Origin: Blattamonas nauphoetae
Taxonomy: Eukaryota > Preaxostyla > Oxymonadida
DNA: 64,000 nucleotides
Reading direction: 5' to 3'
NCBI GenBank assembly: GCA_033064195.1
Contig: JARBJD010000217.1
Span: 62,001-126,000, forward strand
Below the pieces are notes generated by a model. The model was given only the letters and a program-made list of their open reading frames with translations, did no database searches and was not told where the DNA came from. The position numbers and the translations under genes were made by a program. Positions within the stretch are counted from its first letter, which is position 1. Every line of letters begins with the position of its first letter. This document shows positions 44,941 to 56,277 of the stretch, piece after piece.

Positions 44941-45451
44941 ATGAATGTGTTGATTGGATCGTCAAACGATGTGCTGTTTCAGACTCTCTATCAACAATTT
45001 AAATTTGATTTCGTGATATATCTCTCATTTTGTCCTCTTTTATCGTGTCTAACACTTAAGTTTCAGATTCCACGAAAGTAGACCATTTTTCTCCTCCTCG
45101 ACTGATTCGTCGTTTTTCGAAAGCTGATTGCAAGAGACCATTGAATGCGCACCTCACAATAGGTCAACAATACGTTGTCATGGTATCGTCCAATATTGTC
45201 TCATTTTTTCCAATTGAGTACTCTCCTCATTCTCTCAGAACACGATGACAAAGACAGGTGATGAGTGCGCAAAACAATGATGTATGAAATGTTTTTTGGA
45301 ATTCTAAATGATTTTTTTGAAAGAACATCGAATACCAACACACGACTCAGACGGAGGTTTGATACTTTTTTCATTTTCGAGAAAACAAAGAATTCTACAG
45401 TGGCACGTTTGATGTGACGAGTTACAAATTACGAAACAGTCTGACGGACTG
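44941..45451. repeat. Right 511-bp terminal inverted repeat
   Basis: The inverted partner of 39012-39522. The receptor gene resumes at 45454 after the second TA. Confidence 0.9.
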
Positions 45452-48414
45452 TATTGCCATCATCGAAAAGGAACAATGAAGATTTCTCGGAACATTCACT
45501 GTCGAGCAGATTTGCATATCAAACGGAAAACACACGGAATCAACTCTTCCGAATCTCAAATTCCACAATTTGGATGTCTGAACTGACATTCGAATGTGGA
45601 TCATCAGGTTCATCAATCGCAACGATTTGTGACTCTTGTGTTCGGATTGGGGGGAGTCGGGTGATCTCGAACTCTGAACGGACGCCATTGGTGATTGTTG
45701 GAGGAGATTCGGGGAAAATGAGCTCGATCACGATTATTGCGTGCTCGCACACTTCATCGTGTTTCCCATCACTTCTGCCTCTGACGAGCCTCGAAACATC
45801 TGATTCTTGGACGACACACAATTCGGAATCGCGTTGGCTTGGAACTGAAGTTTTGGTGTCGGGAAGTGAGATTTCAGTTTGTGATGCTTGTCTGATTGGT
45901 GGAAGTGGAGCGCTGTTTGCTTTTTGTGGATTGGGACAAACTGTGACGGATGGGAGTTCGATGACGACAACACTGTCATCGTCATTGCTTTTGAACACGA
46001 CAAGCTCCTCTGGAAGTGGAAGTGTTTGTGTCGATGCGAAGGAAGGAGGAAGAGATTTTGGGAATTGTTGGTCAGTTTCGCAAAAGATGATTGAGAGTTG
46101 TGTTTCTCTTAGCACGAACCATCTTTATGGAACCGGGATTCGCGACCTGAATTTGGGAGGATCCGTTCTCTGCTCGAACACCTCCTTCACAGACTGCACG
46201 ACATCAACGACACAACTTGTAAATTACCATTTCACAACTCGTAGAGACCTCAAAGAAGCCAACACTCGCCACCTCTTCACCCTCTGCACTTTCAAGAAAT
46301 GTACGGGAACTGGTGGAGCCATGTTCATTGTGTTTTGGGATGCTGAGCTGTCCAACACTGGATTGTTCAACTGTCTCTTCCAGACATGCAGGACTACATC
46401 GCCATTGGCTGGAGGCGGGGAGCCCTTTTTGGACGGGTGTTCCTCCATCCGACTCGATTCTCTCCGATTTCGAGAATGTTCATCTGTGCATGGGAATGGA
46501 CATGATTTGTGCTTCAACTCGTCATCTGCTGTTGTCTCCCTCTCAACAGTGTCCAACTGCGATTCCACGTCAACCCCAAAGGAGAATCGAATCTTCCCAA
46601 TAGACATTGCAGTGGGTGATCCTCTGCCAGATCCAGCTGACATCGCAACAATCCAATCACTGGTCACACATCAAACAACCTCGACGACAGCAGAGATTGT
46701 TGTGACTTTGGACAAGGAAGTGACAGGATCGCTTCTTGTTTTGGTTTCGAATTCGGAAGGGACAGGTCGGACAGACCCAACAAAGGCACCAAACATTGGT
46801 CGAGTGTTGCTGTTCTCGATAAAATCATCCTCGATGGGGAAATGCACAGCGAGCATTGGAGAGACTGGTCTGCTCCAGCTTCCTCTCGACGATTACCAAG
46901 TCGTCACTTCCTCGTTCTCTGGCGTTTACATCGAATTTCGCACATTCATCTCTGCAGAGTGTGTTCTGGACAAAAGCCGCACTCCTGCAATCTTGAATCT
47001 GGGAGGGTTTGTTTTAGAGGGTGAGACCTTCGTGTTGACACTTCAGAATGACATGACACTCAATGCGACATTCTCAGAAAACAAATCAACGATTGACTTG
47101 GGAATGATTGGAGAGAGTTCGGGATGGATTGAGAAAGAAGTGTTTTTGATCATGAGTGGAAAGAAGAAAGGCAATGACTCGATTCTGGTCTACATCCCTT
47201 CATCACTCTTTTTCAAGATTCCATTGGCAGCTTGTCTGACCGACATTGAAGTGAGTGAACTGAACGAAGCAAAGACAGAACTCAAACTGTCGTTCTCATC
47301 TCGTCTTCTGAAAGCCAACCAAGATTACGAGATCACGATTAAGCCGAAAGATGGCAGCGACGAAATTGTGATGAATGTGACAACAGACGACAGCGGACTG
47401 ATTGCTGACCAGACAGTGAAGCTGTATCCATCGAACGAAAATGTGGAAGGATGGAAGAACTCGATTGGATTTGGGAAGGAATACGAAGTGGTTGGAATCT
47501 CAGCGAAAATTGGAGAGAAGAAGTTTCCGACTCACTTCTCTCCAATCCTGTTGAAAATGCCGAATGAACCAGTTCAAGTGGAGAAAGCAGAGTGTTCGAC
47601 AGATCAACCAACAACAACGATTGTGTCAGTGGAAGGGTCGAGATTGATTGAAGATGAGACATACACTCTCACTCTGAGTGGAACACCGACAGATCCACAT
47701 TTGTTGGATGTTCACACGACAGCGATCTCTGTTGTGGCATCATCGTCAACCAAAGCCAAATCTGCACCTCTTCCTCTCTCGTCCACTTCATCTTCTTCTC
47801 TCCTGTTCGATCACAAGTACACAATCACAGCGATCACTAATGGGTCAGAGACTGGGATCATCGTTGGCACACCATCATTCACGACTCGCTCCACGCCAAC
47901 TCTGAAGTCTGTGTTGTGCACGCTGAAAGTGGGAGATGCGAAGACAGCCGAAGTATCGATTTCAGGATCGAACGTGCCAGATGGAGAATATCGTCTGATT
48001 CTGAAAAACATAGTGAGTTCGAAAGAAACAGTATTGAAGCTAAACTGTATGAACTCCGAAGGAAAAGTGGAGGTTGAGATCTTTTCGTCATCTACACTGG
48101 AATATGGAGCGAATTACGAAGTGCTGAGCCTGTCGAGCAGTTCGGTGACAGTTGTTCTCCCGACAGAATTGACAAACCGTTTGCTGACAATGCCAGGAGT
48201 GCCAGCTCGAGTGAGATCGGTGTCGTGTGTGCTCACTGAAGATTTGAAGACCCATGTGGAAGTTGTGATTTGTGGAGAGAATCTGCCAGTTGGAGAGACA
48301 CTTACTGGGAAAGTGAAAGAAGTGGATCCGTCTTCTGGAAGCACTACTGGATCTGAGATTGCCCTTCCTTCGACCACAATCGCCAGCACAACCAACACCG
48401 AACCGATTGAGATT

Positions 48415-48650
48415 GGGTAAGTCTAGGCTCAGATCTAGAAAAGTCTAGGCGCAGATCTGCAGATCGGTCTAGGCGCAGATCTGAAAGTCTACACGCAGAT
48501 CCGTCATTCTTTGCTTTGTTTTTGCTTCAATATCAAATTTTCGACATCCTACATCTTACTCTCGACATCATTTCCACTTTTTTATCTCATTTCTCACTTT
48601 TTGACATACTTCCATCTGTTTTCTTAATGTTCAAGCATGTCCTGGGTTGA
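48415..48650. repeat. Left ~235-bp terminal inverted repeat with GTCTAGGCGCAGATCTG units
   Basis: Four subterminal units of GTCTA(G/C)(G/A)CGCAGATC at about 20-25-bp spacing, then unique sequence, all mirrored at 50283-50521. The AGATCT core is the same as in the other Mutator-like element, although the flanking bases of the unit differ (GTCTAGGCG here, GTATACACA there). Confidence 0.85.
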
Positions 48651-48779
48651 TCAAGTCTTCTCACCGACCCAACGATGAATCACACCTGGATGTTGGTTAA
48701 CTTGCAATTGTATGTCATCAAAATCCTGTTTCATTCTAATTTTATGCCGTATCGATCCCACGGCTCCATGATGCGTTTG

Positions 48780-49960
48780 TCGTTCAGCCCATCGTCTACG
48801 AAGATATGTGCGTTGATGCACGTTTTCTCACATATCAACTGATTGCAAGAACTAATGGGTTTGCTTTTTCGTCTTTTCTTCCCTTTTTGTTGGTTCTTCA
48901 TCGATATCAGCTCAAACTCTTTTCACAAAAGTGCCAACCCTTCATCCTCGTTCTTCTCGTCCTTCACGAATCTTCAATTTTGTATTCGTTCCCTTCTGGA
49001 CATCATCAAGGGACGAAAGAGCGTGAAAATTGCCCATAGTATTCAGAAGATCACTTCCGTCTCGATCTCGATTCCTTCTCCTCTCTGCATGCCTTCCCTC
49101 AATTCATCTCCTCTCATTTCTGTTATCTTCATGGATCAGGAAACTTCAGATCCATCGTTGGTTCATTGGAGCCTTCGATGATCTCGAAACACCGTTGTTC
49201 ACCTCGCTCCGTATTCAGTGGGGATACTCTATTCGCATCTACATCTCCCACACGATTCATTTCCCCGTTCTGACGGCCGACGAACCAAATCCTAACTGAA
49301 TTTGTCCATTTCACATCACTCAACATTGTGATCCCATTACAACGTCTAACATCACGTTCACAATTGGAACACCATGCGCAACGCATTTGTCCAACTTATC
49401 AATTAAAAGAACCACAAGACGAGTCAATTACTTTGGAATTGTCTTCAGATTTACCGTTCGTTCTCCACGTGGGACTTAAACCATCGTCACCATCAGGATC
49501 ACAGTTCCTCTCTAATCAGTACGATCCCCGAATGGTCTCAGAGGGAAAAACGGAGCAGGACATGTTGAACAATCAATATTATTTGTAGAAGTTCGACTAA
49601 CATCGCCACTGTTGAGACAGAATTATTGAGTAGCAAATACGAAGAGAAGAGGTGAATTTCCATGTATGCACTTAGAATCGTCAAAAAGACCATTTTTCAT
49701 TGTTTTGCACTTGTTGTTGTCTTCGTCAGTTTCTGTCAGCCTCTGATCTTGTTTTACTCTCTATCTTGCCAAATTCCATTGATGTAACATTTATTGTTAT
49801 TCAGATCATCCACACTGTAACTGGCAGTCTGCAAACACTACTCAAACCGCTATTAGATGTCATTCTGATTCAGAAGACGTCAGCACAAGGCATGGAAGAA
49901 AATTTGAAAGACAGGAAGAGAGAAGAAGAAACAAGTAAAGAAGGGAACAGAAAATGAGTG
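48780..49960 (+). pseudogene. Captured helical-repeat gene fragments inside the Mutator-like element
   Basis: Short plus-strand pieces in changing frames read like the helical-repeat family: NLQFCIRSLLDIIKGRKSVK (about 48975), WFIGAFDDLETPLFTSLRIQ (about 49160) and HTVTGSLQTLLKPLLDVILI (about 49810), followed by a Lys/Glu-rich end. Intron-like T-rich stretches ending in CAG sit between them. None is long enough to name. The layout fits capture of several exons of one host gene and later decay. Confidence 0.4.
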
Positions 49961-52900
49961 CGTCACTCGATTCTGGCTGAATATCCAACCGATTGACGAG
50001 TATGACATCTTCCACAACCATCTTCATTTCTCCCTTCATCAGTATTCTCCTCGTCTCTCCTCCCTCCCAGTAGCATTAAATCCCTTCTCACCACCTCCTC
50101 CTCCCATCATCTCGCTCTATTTTCCCACTATGCCATCTCCTCCTCACAAACACCTCTCTCCGCATCCTCTGCTCCAATGGATGAGACCAGACACCTCTAA
50201 GTTGTTTGTTCATTTCCAGCCTTCTTCCACGTCACGACATACCAACGTGATTGATCAAATTGCATTAAATGACAACTTCCTCCTTGATCAACCCAGGACA
50301 TGCTTGAACGTTAAGAAAACAGATGGAAGAATGTCAAAAGTGAGAAATGAGATAAAAAGTGGAAATGATGTCGAGAGTAAGATGTAGGATGTCGAAAATT
50401 TGATTTGGAAGCAAAAACAAGGCAAAGAATGACGGATCTGCGTGTAGACTTTCAGATCTGCGCCTAGACCGATCTGCAGATCTGCGCCTAGACTTTTCTA
50501 GATCTGAGTCTAGACCTACCCATTGAGATTGAAGTTTACGATATGACCAACCCGTTACTTGAATATGGAAAGACGTACGAACTGACCTCGCTCGCCATTT
50601 CTGACACAACCTCATTCATTCTGGATGAATGTGTACGACTTTCAGTTCCTTGCGAACCCGTGCGAATCACCTTTGCATCGTGCACAAATCACGATCCAGA
50701 CAGAACAGTTGTGACGTTGGAAGGGTCTGGATTTGTATTGGAAGAGTTCTACACCGTTTCGGTATCTGGTCATCCGATCGACTCTCCCTCAACTCCTCCT
50801 TCATCACCCCACAACACCTCATTTGTGGTGATCGCATCATCTTCAAAGAAAGCGACATCCTCTCCTCTCCAACTGCATCCATCCGAAGGAAGCCAACTGA
50901 AGTTTTCGTATTCGTACACGATTGTTGGGATTTCGAATGGGTCAGTGGAAGGAGTGGTGGATACTGTTGTGTTCGAGACTCAAACAGACATCAAGCGAGA
51001 TAAAGCGCTGGTCACAAACATTGAGGTTGTTCCTGCGAGTTCACTGAACACATCGATCATGATTGAAGTTTCAGGAACGAATCTACCTTTCGAAACAGTT
51101 GGTAAGCTGACACTGAATGTTTCGTTCTCTTTCGATGTGACTTTCAGTTCGTCAACATTTGGTCAAAGTGCCGTGATCGAACTTGGAGTGAGTGGTTCTC
51201 TCGGATTCGGTTCAGAATACGAAATCACAACATTCGAAGATTCGAACAATCAGCCCATCCAAACAACCAAAACGACGATCACAACACCACCAAAGCCTTC
51301 GAAGTTGTCGTTGTATGTTTGTGGGATGGAAGAGGGATCAGGAATGGCTTTGAGTGGAGCTGATCCAGAAACCTGCACTGCGATCAAATCAGCGTGGAAC
51401 ACCGCGACTTCTCTCGGGATCTTGGACACCACGATGCGAATTGTGGACTCGGCTGACCTCTCTTCTCCTCTCATCGTCACATCTCTCGTCACTTTCTCTC
51501 TGATTTCGTTCACAACGGAACCAGCCACTCTTCGCGCCAGCCCATCCTCGTCCCAACCGAGCTCAGTGCTGGTGTCAGTGGAGGAGGGAGGAATGTGCAA
51601 ATTGTCGTTCCTCACAATCACAGCCGACTTGTCAGTGTCGACATTCAGACTTGTGTCAGCGTCGAAAGGGACAGTTGTGATTCGAAGTTGCTCGATTGAA
51701 GGAACACGACAAAGCGAGATGAACAACGAAGAGAAATCGATTTGTGGATGGTCGAGTGGATTGATTGAGCTGATGGAGACAGACACTGAACTGAATGGCG
51801 TGTCGATAAAAGAGATTGAAGTGGGAGGGATCTGGATGATGGGAGGGAAGCTGAAAGTGACCGCTGGAGTGTTCTCTCAAAACGGACCATCGATCGCCGA
51901 CTTCCCGTCAGCTCGGCAGAACATCCACTGCGAGGGCGAAGGCGTGATCACAATCCAAAGTCTGTCGGAAGGCGATGGAACGAAGAATTCTCCCTCTGCT
52001 TGGATTGACGCCGACGAATGTTCAATCGATGGCGACGAAGACATTGTTCGTTCGCCACTCTTCGTCCCGACTCTGAACTCGATAGAATCGACAGTTGAGA
52101 CAGACAAGAGTGGAAAGCAGAGAGTGAAAGTGGTTGGGAAGACACTGATGCCGTGTGGACTGTCGTTGGAAGTGTTTGAGTGGGACTCGTCGAAGAATGT
52201 GGAAGGGAAGAGCGAACTTGTTGATCTCTCAACATCAACAGCGATCCATTGGAACGAAAGTGAAATCATGATTCCTTTCCCAGAATCGGAAGTTGGAAAA
52301 CTGAACAAGAAGATGGAATTGCGAGGTCGTCTTGTGTTTGGAAATGGGGAGCGAACATCGAATTGGATGGTTGTGTCTGGATTGGGATCAGGAAACAAAT
52401 CGCTTGGAGGAACAGAATCGAAATGGTGGATTCCCGTGATCATTTGTCTGTCTTGCGCTCTTCTTGTTTCTCTGGTGATCGTTGTGTGTGTCTGTTTGCT
52501 TCGAAAGCGACGCTCGAATCAGAAAGCACTTCTGTCGTCCGAAGAAATGTCACCAGCACAAGTTGAATTCGCTGAGAAGATAGAAGAGCACGATTCAATC
52601 ACTGACCAGTCGAACAGCGCGATCTCTTCACTTCCATCTGGAAATTCGAAAAAGACTCTTTGTTTGGTGAGACACTTATTTTCGATGACAGCGCGATTCC
52701 ACCAGCACAATCGTGTGTGGAAGTGATTGTGTGCAATGAAAACATGGAGCGTTCAGTGGCGTTGGAGACAGACACGCTGTTCAACGCTCTTCACAATCCT
52801 CACTCGACTCGATTTGTGGAGAAGCAAAAAGTGAGTCAGGAGATTGCTCGTGCACTTGTGAATCTTGTTGAGATGAATGTGATTGCAGATGTCTTGACTC

Positions 52901-53370
52901 GATTGTCGCCGCACTTGTTTTTGTTCGACAAGAACGATCGAGTGAGTTTGAAGACACGGGAGAAGCAGAGTGTAGTTGGTGAAAGTGGACTTGGTGGGGG
53001 AAAGATATCAGAAGATGGACAGCGATGGATGGCGCCAGAATTGGGACAGGAGGGTTGGAAACAGACGAAAGAGAATGCTGACCACGGGGCAGTTTTTAGT
53101 CTTGGCCTTGTCTTGTGGGAAATTGAGACTGGTTGTGTGCCCTTCGGGGAAGTTGATGGAGCGACAGCTCATCGTCGACTGACGTCAGACGAGAAGCCTC
53201 GAATGGAGAAAGTGAGTGAAGAGATGCAAGCGATCATCACTCAATGTCTTTCGCTGGACCCATCACAACGCCCAACACTGAAAACAGTTCTGTCAGAACT
53301 TGACAAGCTGGAAGGCGTTCCTCAACCTTCGAACGAGAAGGACGGAAACGCGATGTCCAAGGTTGGATGA

Positions 53371-53966
53371 CACTTCAAACAACACATTTCACAACGCTGC
53401 ACATCACGCTCTTCTTCATCTGACACTATCTTCATTTACACGTTCATATCTTTCGCGCTTCATTCGTGTGTCCACACAACACCGACACATTTTTCATCAC
53501 ATCGTATCACCATTTAGTTTCATGTCACCGCTGCTTCGTCTCAACAACCACGTCACAATCGTCGTCCTTCACACCACCCCCACTCGCACATTCACACACC
53601 TGTACCTCTCGTTTTATCTGCAACACTATCTTCTCAATGTCATTCACTTGTCCGAACGACGCTGATCACCATTCTTGAGTTTTCTACCGAAAATGGTCAT
53701 TCTTTGTTTGGAACTGTCTTTTTTCTTTCTTCTTCTTCTCGATGATCGAGATTGCTCTCCTCTTTCGTGTTGCCGTGTTCTTCATCCTGGCTTCTGGTTT
53801 TGGATGGTTCAACTATTTTTTTCGTTGCACAGAGTCGATTTATCTCAACCCTGCCAAGTCACTCGCCCCTTCGTCTCTCAATGTCGTCATTTTCGTCTCT
53901 TTTTGTCACAGTGTCTGAAATAAAAATCACGGCGTTGCTGGATGGAGAAAGTGACTGAGACAATCT
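53371..53966. other. 3' flank of the receptor gene and upstream block of copy C; no gene
   Basis: T- and C-rich sequence with only short open frames. The last 70 bases (from about 53895) are the block conserved with 30640-30760 ahead of copy B. No RNA gene or terminator-like structure is visible. Confidence 0.5.
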
Positions 53967-54066
53967 CTTGAATTCAAGTCGATTGTGTGAAGATTTCGAT
54001 TGCACTTTCGGATCAAACCACATTTTGTTGATTGACACCGACAACTCACTCATTAAGATTGAAATC

Positions 54067-55534
54067 ATGATATTGAACCCTTCACATCCATCAGTACCGA
54101 TACTGAGTTCTCTTCCTGTTTTGCAAGCTGTTCCTCCGGAGATTGGTCACCATCTCAAATCCATCCCTCTTTTAAGGAATGACAGGTTGTATTACGACAT
54201 CCAGTACGATCCAAGCGCTCTTACAGAAATCTTACTCAGTATTGCGAGAGAATCCTCGGCATGGGTTCGGCACGTATGGCAAAGTTCGGAATGTATGTCT
54301 TTTTGTTTTCAAGCTGCGTAGAAGAGTCCAAAATGCCAAAATTCCACTTTAGAGTGAACAGGGCCCCGATGCATTAGATGATGGAATTTCAACATCCATT
54401 GATTTGTATTCAGAGAAAGAAAGTACAAACCAGGCTGATCCAAGTTTGTCATTTTTTTTGAATATATGATTCGATGTTGACACCCAACGTCAAGTTATCA
54501 CATCTAAATGATCCATAAAAGAAGAATCTGGATGAAATGAATGGATATCGTGATGGGGAAGAAAAAATTGTGACAATTGTGCGGAGAGTGATGATCTGAC
54601 TTTTCTGTCTCATTTCAGCTCCTATTCATCCAATATTTCTGAAACACCATTAAAATAGATTTTTGAGGGCGATACAATATGATAAAACGTGATGTGCAAC
54701 CTACTCGAGAAAGAATCCCATTCCTTTTTTCTTTTTAAGAATCTGCCATCGTTACTTCATAAATCTCAAATTTCTACCGAATTAACCACTCATTGATCTC
54801 TTATTAATCAGATTTTCATAATTTGAACAACAAAGATGACCACAAACAAAAGGAGGGGAATCTTCAAAGTCAATGATGTGGCCCAGATCGGGGTTTCCAC
54901 TCACTTTGAACACCTTTAACATGGTCATTCTGTACCAATCCGTTCGATTAGTTCACATTCACATCACATTCATTGATTTATCTCTCCTTTTTGAGAAAAG
55001 TGTGATTAAATCAACGGATCAATGGGAAAAACGAAAAAGTCGACTTGACACTCTTCCCGACACTTGGTCAGTCGTTGGACACTCGTGCCATACATACCGA
55101 ACCTTGCCATACATACCGAACTTGTGCCATACAAACCGAACTTTACCATACATACCGAACCCATGCCGAATCCTCACATTTATCGACAGATTCATCGACT
55201 TTACAAGAACACTCAGAGAATGACAATCCCAAATCGATATACCAAGTATTTCTTTTCCAAATTGATTTTCTGTCAGAATATTGTGATGATGTATGTGTGT
55301 GCTGTGCTGGGAGCACACTTCCATTCTGCATCTTCCAATCCTCCAATCACTCTCACCTTCGATGATCTCCTCAAATCTCTGAATCATTCAACTAACAAAC
55401 ATAGTCCGTCCAATATGTTCTTATCACTCTTTCAGATACTTTATTCCGCTTGATTCCGTCATCAGACTCAGATTCCGACTCGTATTCGACATTTCTTTTG
55501 TCATCTTCTTGTCAGAGATTCTGCTGGTCCATCA
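54067..55534 (+). pseudogene. Helical-repeat gene copy C, 5' part only
   Basis: The ATG at 54067 opens ILNPSHPSVPILSSLPVLQA, matching copies A and B. It continues to 54257, is interrupted by the 910-bp element, resumes at 55168 (VMMYVCAVLGAHFHSASSNP at about 55285) and stops at 55534, where a GGGTAA element end begins at a position where copies A and B are uninterrupted. The long C-terminal block of the family is absent from the window. Frame changes at the same joints as in A and B are present here too. Confidence 0.7.
54258..55167. mobile_element. 910-bp element with GTTCGGTATGTATGG terminal repeats
   Basis: Left end GGCATGGGTTCGGCACGTAT, right end the inverted form with four GTTCGG.ATGTATGG-type units. 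The target duplication GAATCCTC (8 bp) is at 54250-54257 and 55168-55175. The centre is AT-rich and non-coding. It interrupts copy C; copies A and B are empty here. An 8-bp duplication suggests mobilisation by a hAT-like transposase, but the ends do not resemble the hAT element at 31673. A related end lies at 37389. Confidence 0.9.
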
Positions 55535-55680
55535 GGGTAACATCTAGAGACCGACCCCATTTAAGCTAGAGACCGACCCCGATTGCTAGAGGCCGACCCC
55601 CGATTGCTAGGGACCGACCCCCAATTGCTAGTGACCGACCCCATTTTGACTAGGCACCGACCCTCTGGATTTTCGTTATT
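55535..55680. repeat. GGGTAA element end with tandem CTAGAGACCGACCCC units
   Basis: From GGGTAACATCTAG at 55535, six units of about 20-23 bp contain CTAG(A/G)GACCGACCCC. This mirrors the architecture of the two Mutator-like elements (GGGTAA end plus tandem subterminal repeats holding CTAG), with a different unit. It abuts copy C exactly where copies A and B are uninterrupted. The other end and the second target copy (expected GGTCCATCA) were not found to the right, so this is the left end of something extending beyond the window, or a solo end. Confidence 0.7.
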
Positions 55681-56277
55681 AATCATATTTTTGTCACAAT
55701 TTTATGCTAATTTTGATTACAATCACGTCTTAAGCCATTTTTGTCCTTTTTCCAGAATTATTCCACGATTCTGTGTCAAACAAGAAAAAACGTAAGATCA
55801 TGGGTTGATCATTATCATCTGCTCTTCAGACAAGTTCTCATTCGTCTCTTTCTTCATAATATTCAACTACATCCAAGAGGATGAATGGTGGAATGAGGGC
55901 ACAGGAACATGATCAAGAGCGCTGTGGTGCGAATGAAATGACATTGACCGTGTTTTCCTCTGCTCGAGTAGTATAGAAGAAGAATATCGATAGGCTCCTA
56001 TATTGCAATTAGTCCGGGAATTATAATACTGAGAACTGAATAGTGATTCTCAATTCCGATTGAACAGAGTCTTATTTTTAAAGTACAATCAGCTATGATT
56101 CCGAAATGCCGGATAATACTTGTTTTCTTGCATTTTGGTGGATACCTTTTGGGTTCAAATTCAATTATTTAGTCAAAAAGAGACCTCATTTAGTGAGCTT
56201 AAATCTAAAGGGTTTTTTCATTTGTCGACAAAACAAACGTTAATTTTTTATTATCTGATTTTTTTATTTTGTATTAA
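55681..56277. other. AT-rich non-coding stretch at the left of the virus-like element
   Basis: No open frame reads like protein and no repeat is seen after the CTAG array. The last 40 bases carry the T-rich motif (TTTTTTTATTTTGTATTAA) directly before the ATG at 56278. Confidence 0.5.

Larger units (their letters stand above)
39012..45451. mobile_element. 6.4-kb TA-duplicating (Tc1/mariner-type) element with 511-bp inverted repeats
   Basis: Ends CAGTCCGTCAGACTG...CAGTCTGACGGACTG with TA on both sides (39010-39011 and 45452-45453). The two 511-bp inverted repeats (39012-39522 and 44941-45451) are almost identical, so insertion is recent. Restoring a single TA gives the same local spacing as the paralogue at 8516-8540. 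CAGT termini and TA duplication are typical of Tc1/mariner; the long repeats and size are not. No transposase is recognised. The centre holds a decayed plus-strand gene (41068-44300). Confidence 0.85.
48415..50521. mobile_element. Mutator-like (Pack-MULE-like) element, 2.1 kb
   Basis: The element begins GGGTAAGTCTAGGCTCAGAT and ends with its inverted form. A 9-bp duplication, ATTGAGATT, flanks it at 48406-48414 and 50522-50530. The inverted repeats extend about 235 bp at more than 95% identity, so it is younger than the 3896-7696 element, whose ends it shares (GGGTA.GT and AGATCT-centred repeats). No transposase is present; the centre carries broken host-like coding pieces. It sits in a coding exon of the receptor gene. 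Confidence 0.9.
38778..53370 (+). pseudogene. Beta-helix/Ig-like receptor with transmembrane segment and pseudokinase domain, split by two transposons
   Basis: Coding parts: 38778-39011, 45454-48414 and 50531-53370. Both insertions rejoin in frame if the element and one target copy are taken out (KQSAL then LPSSKRN; EPIEI then EVYDMTN). Order: signal peptide (LTSVLLTISTSF), beta-helix, Ig/IPT-like repeats (DETYTLTLSG, EYGANYEVLSL), a second beta-helix-like part, a transmembrane helix (WWIPVIICLSCALLVSLVIV) with a basic stop-transfer (LLRKRRSN), then a kinase C-lobe. The last has RWMAPE, VFSLGLVLWE and DPSQRPTL, but no HRD, no DFG and no ATP-site lysine that I can see. A one-base shift in an A-run near 52650 separates the membrane part from the kinase-like part. 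About 1,850 residues in all; a membrane receptor is inferred. Confidence 0.75.

Noticed and set aside
48417-50515. In-frame splicing of the Mutator-like element from GTAAGT to a CTAG near the right end
   Set aside because: Phases do not match: the donor leaves two bases and the near acceptors lead to a stop.
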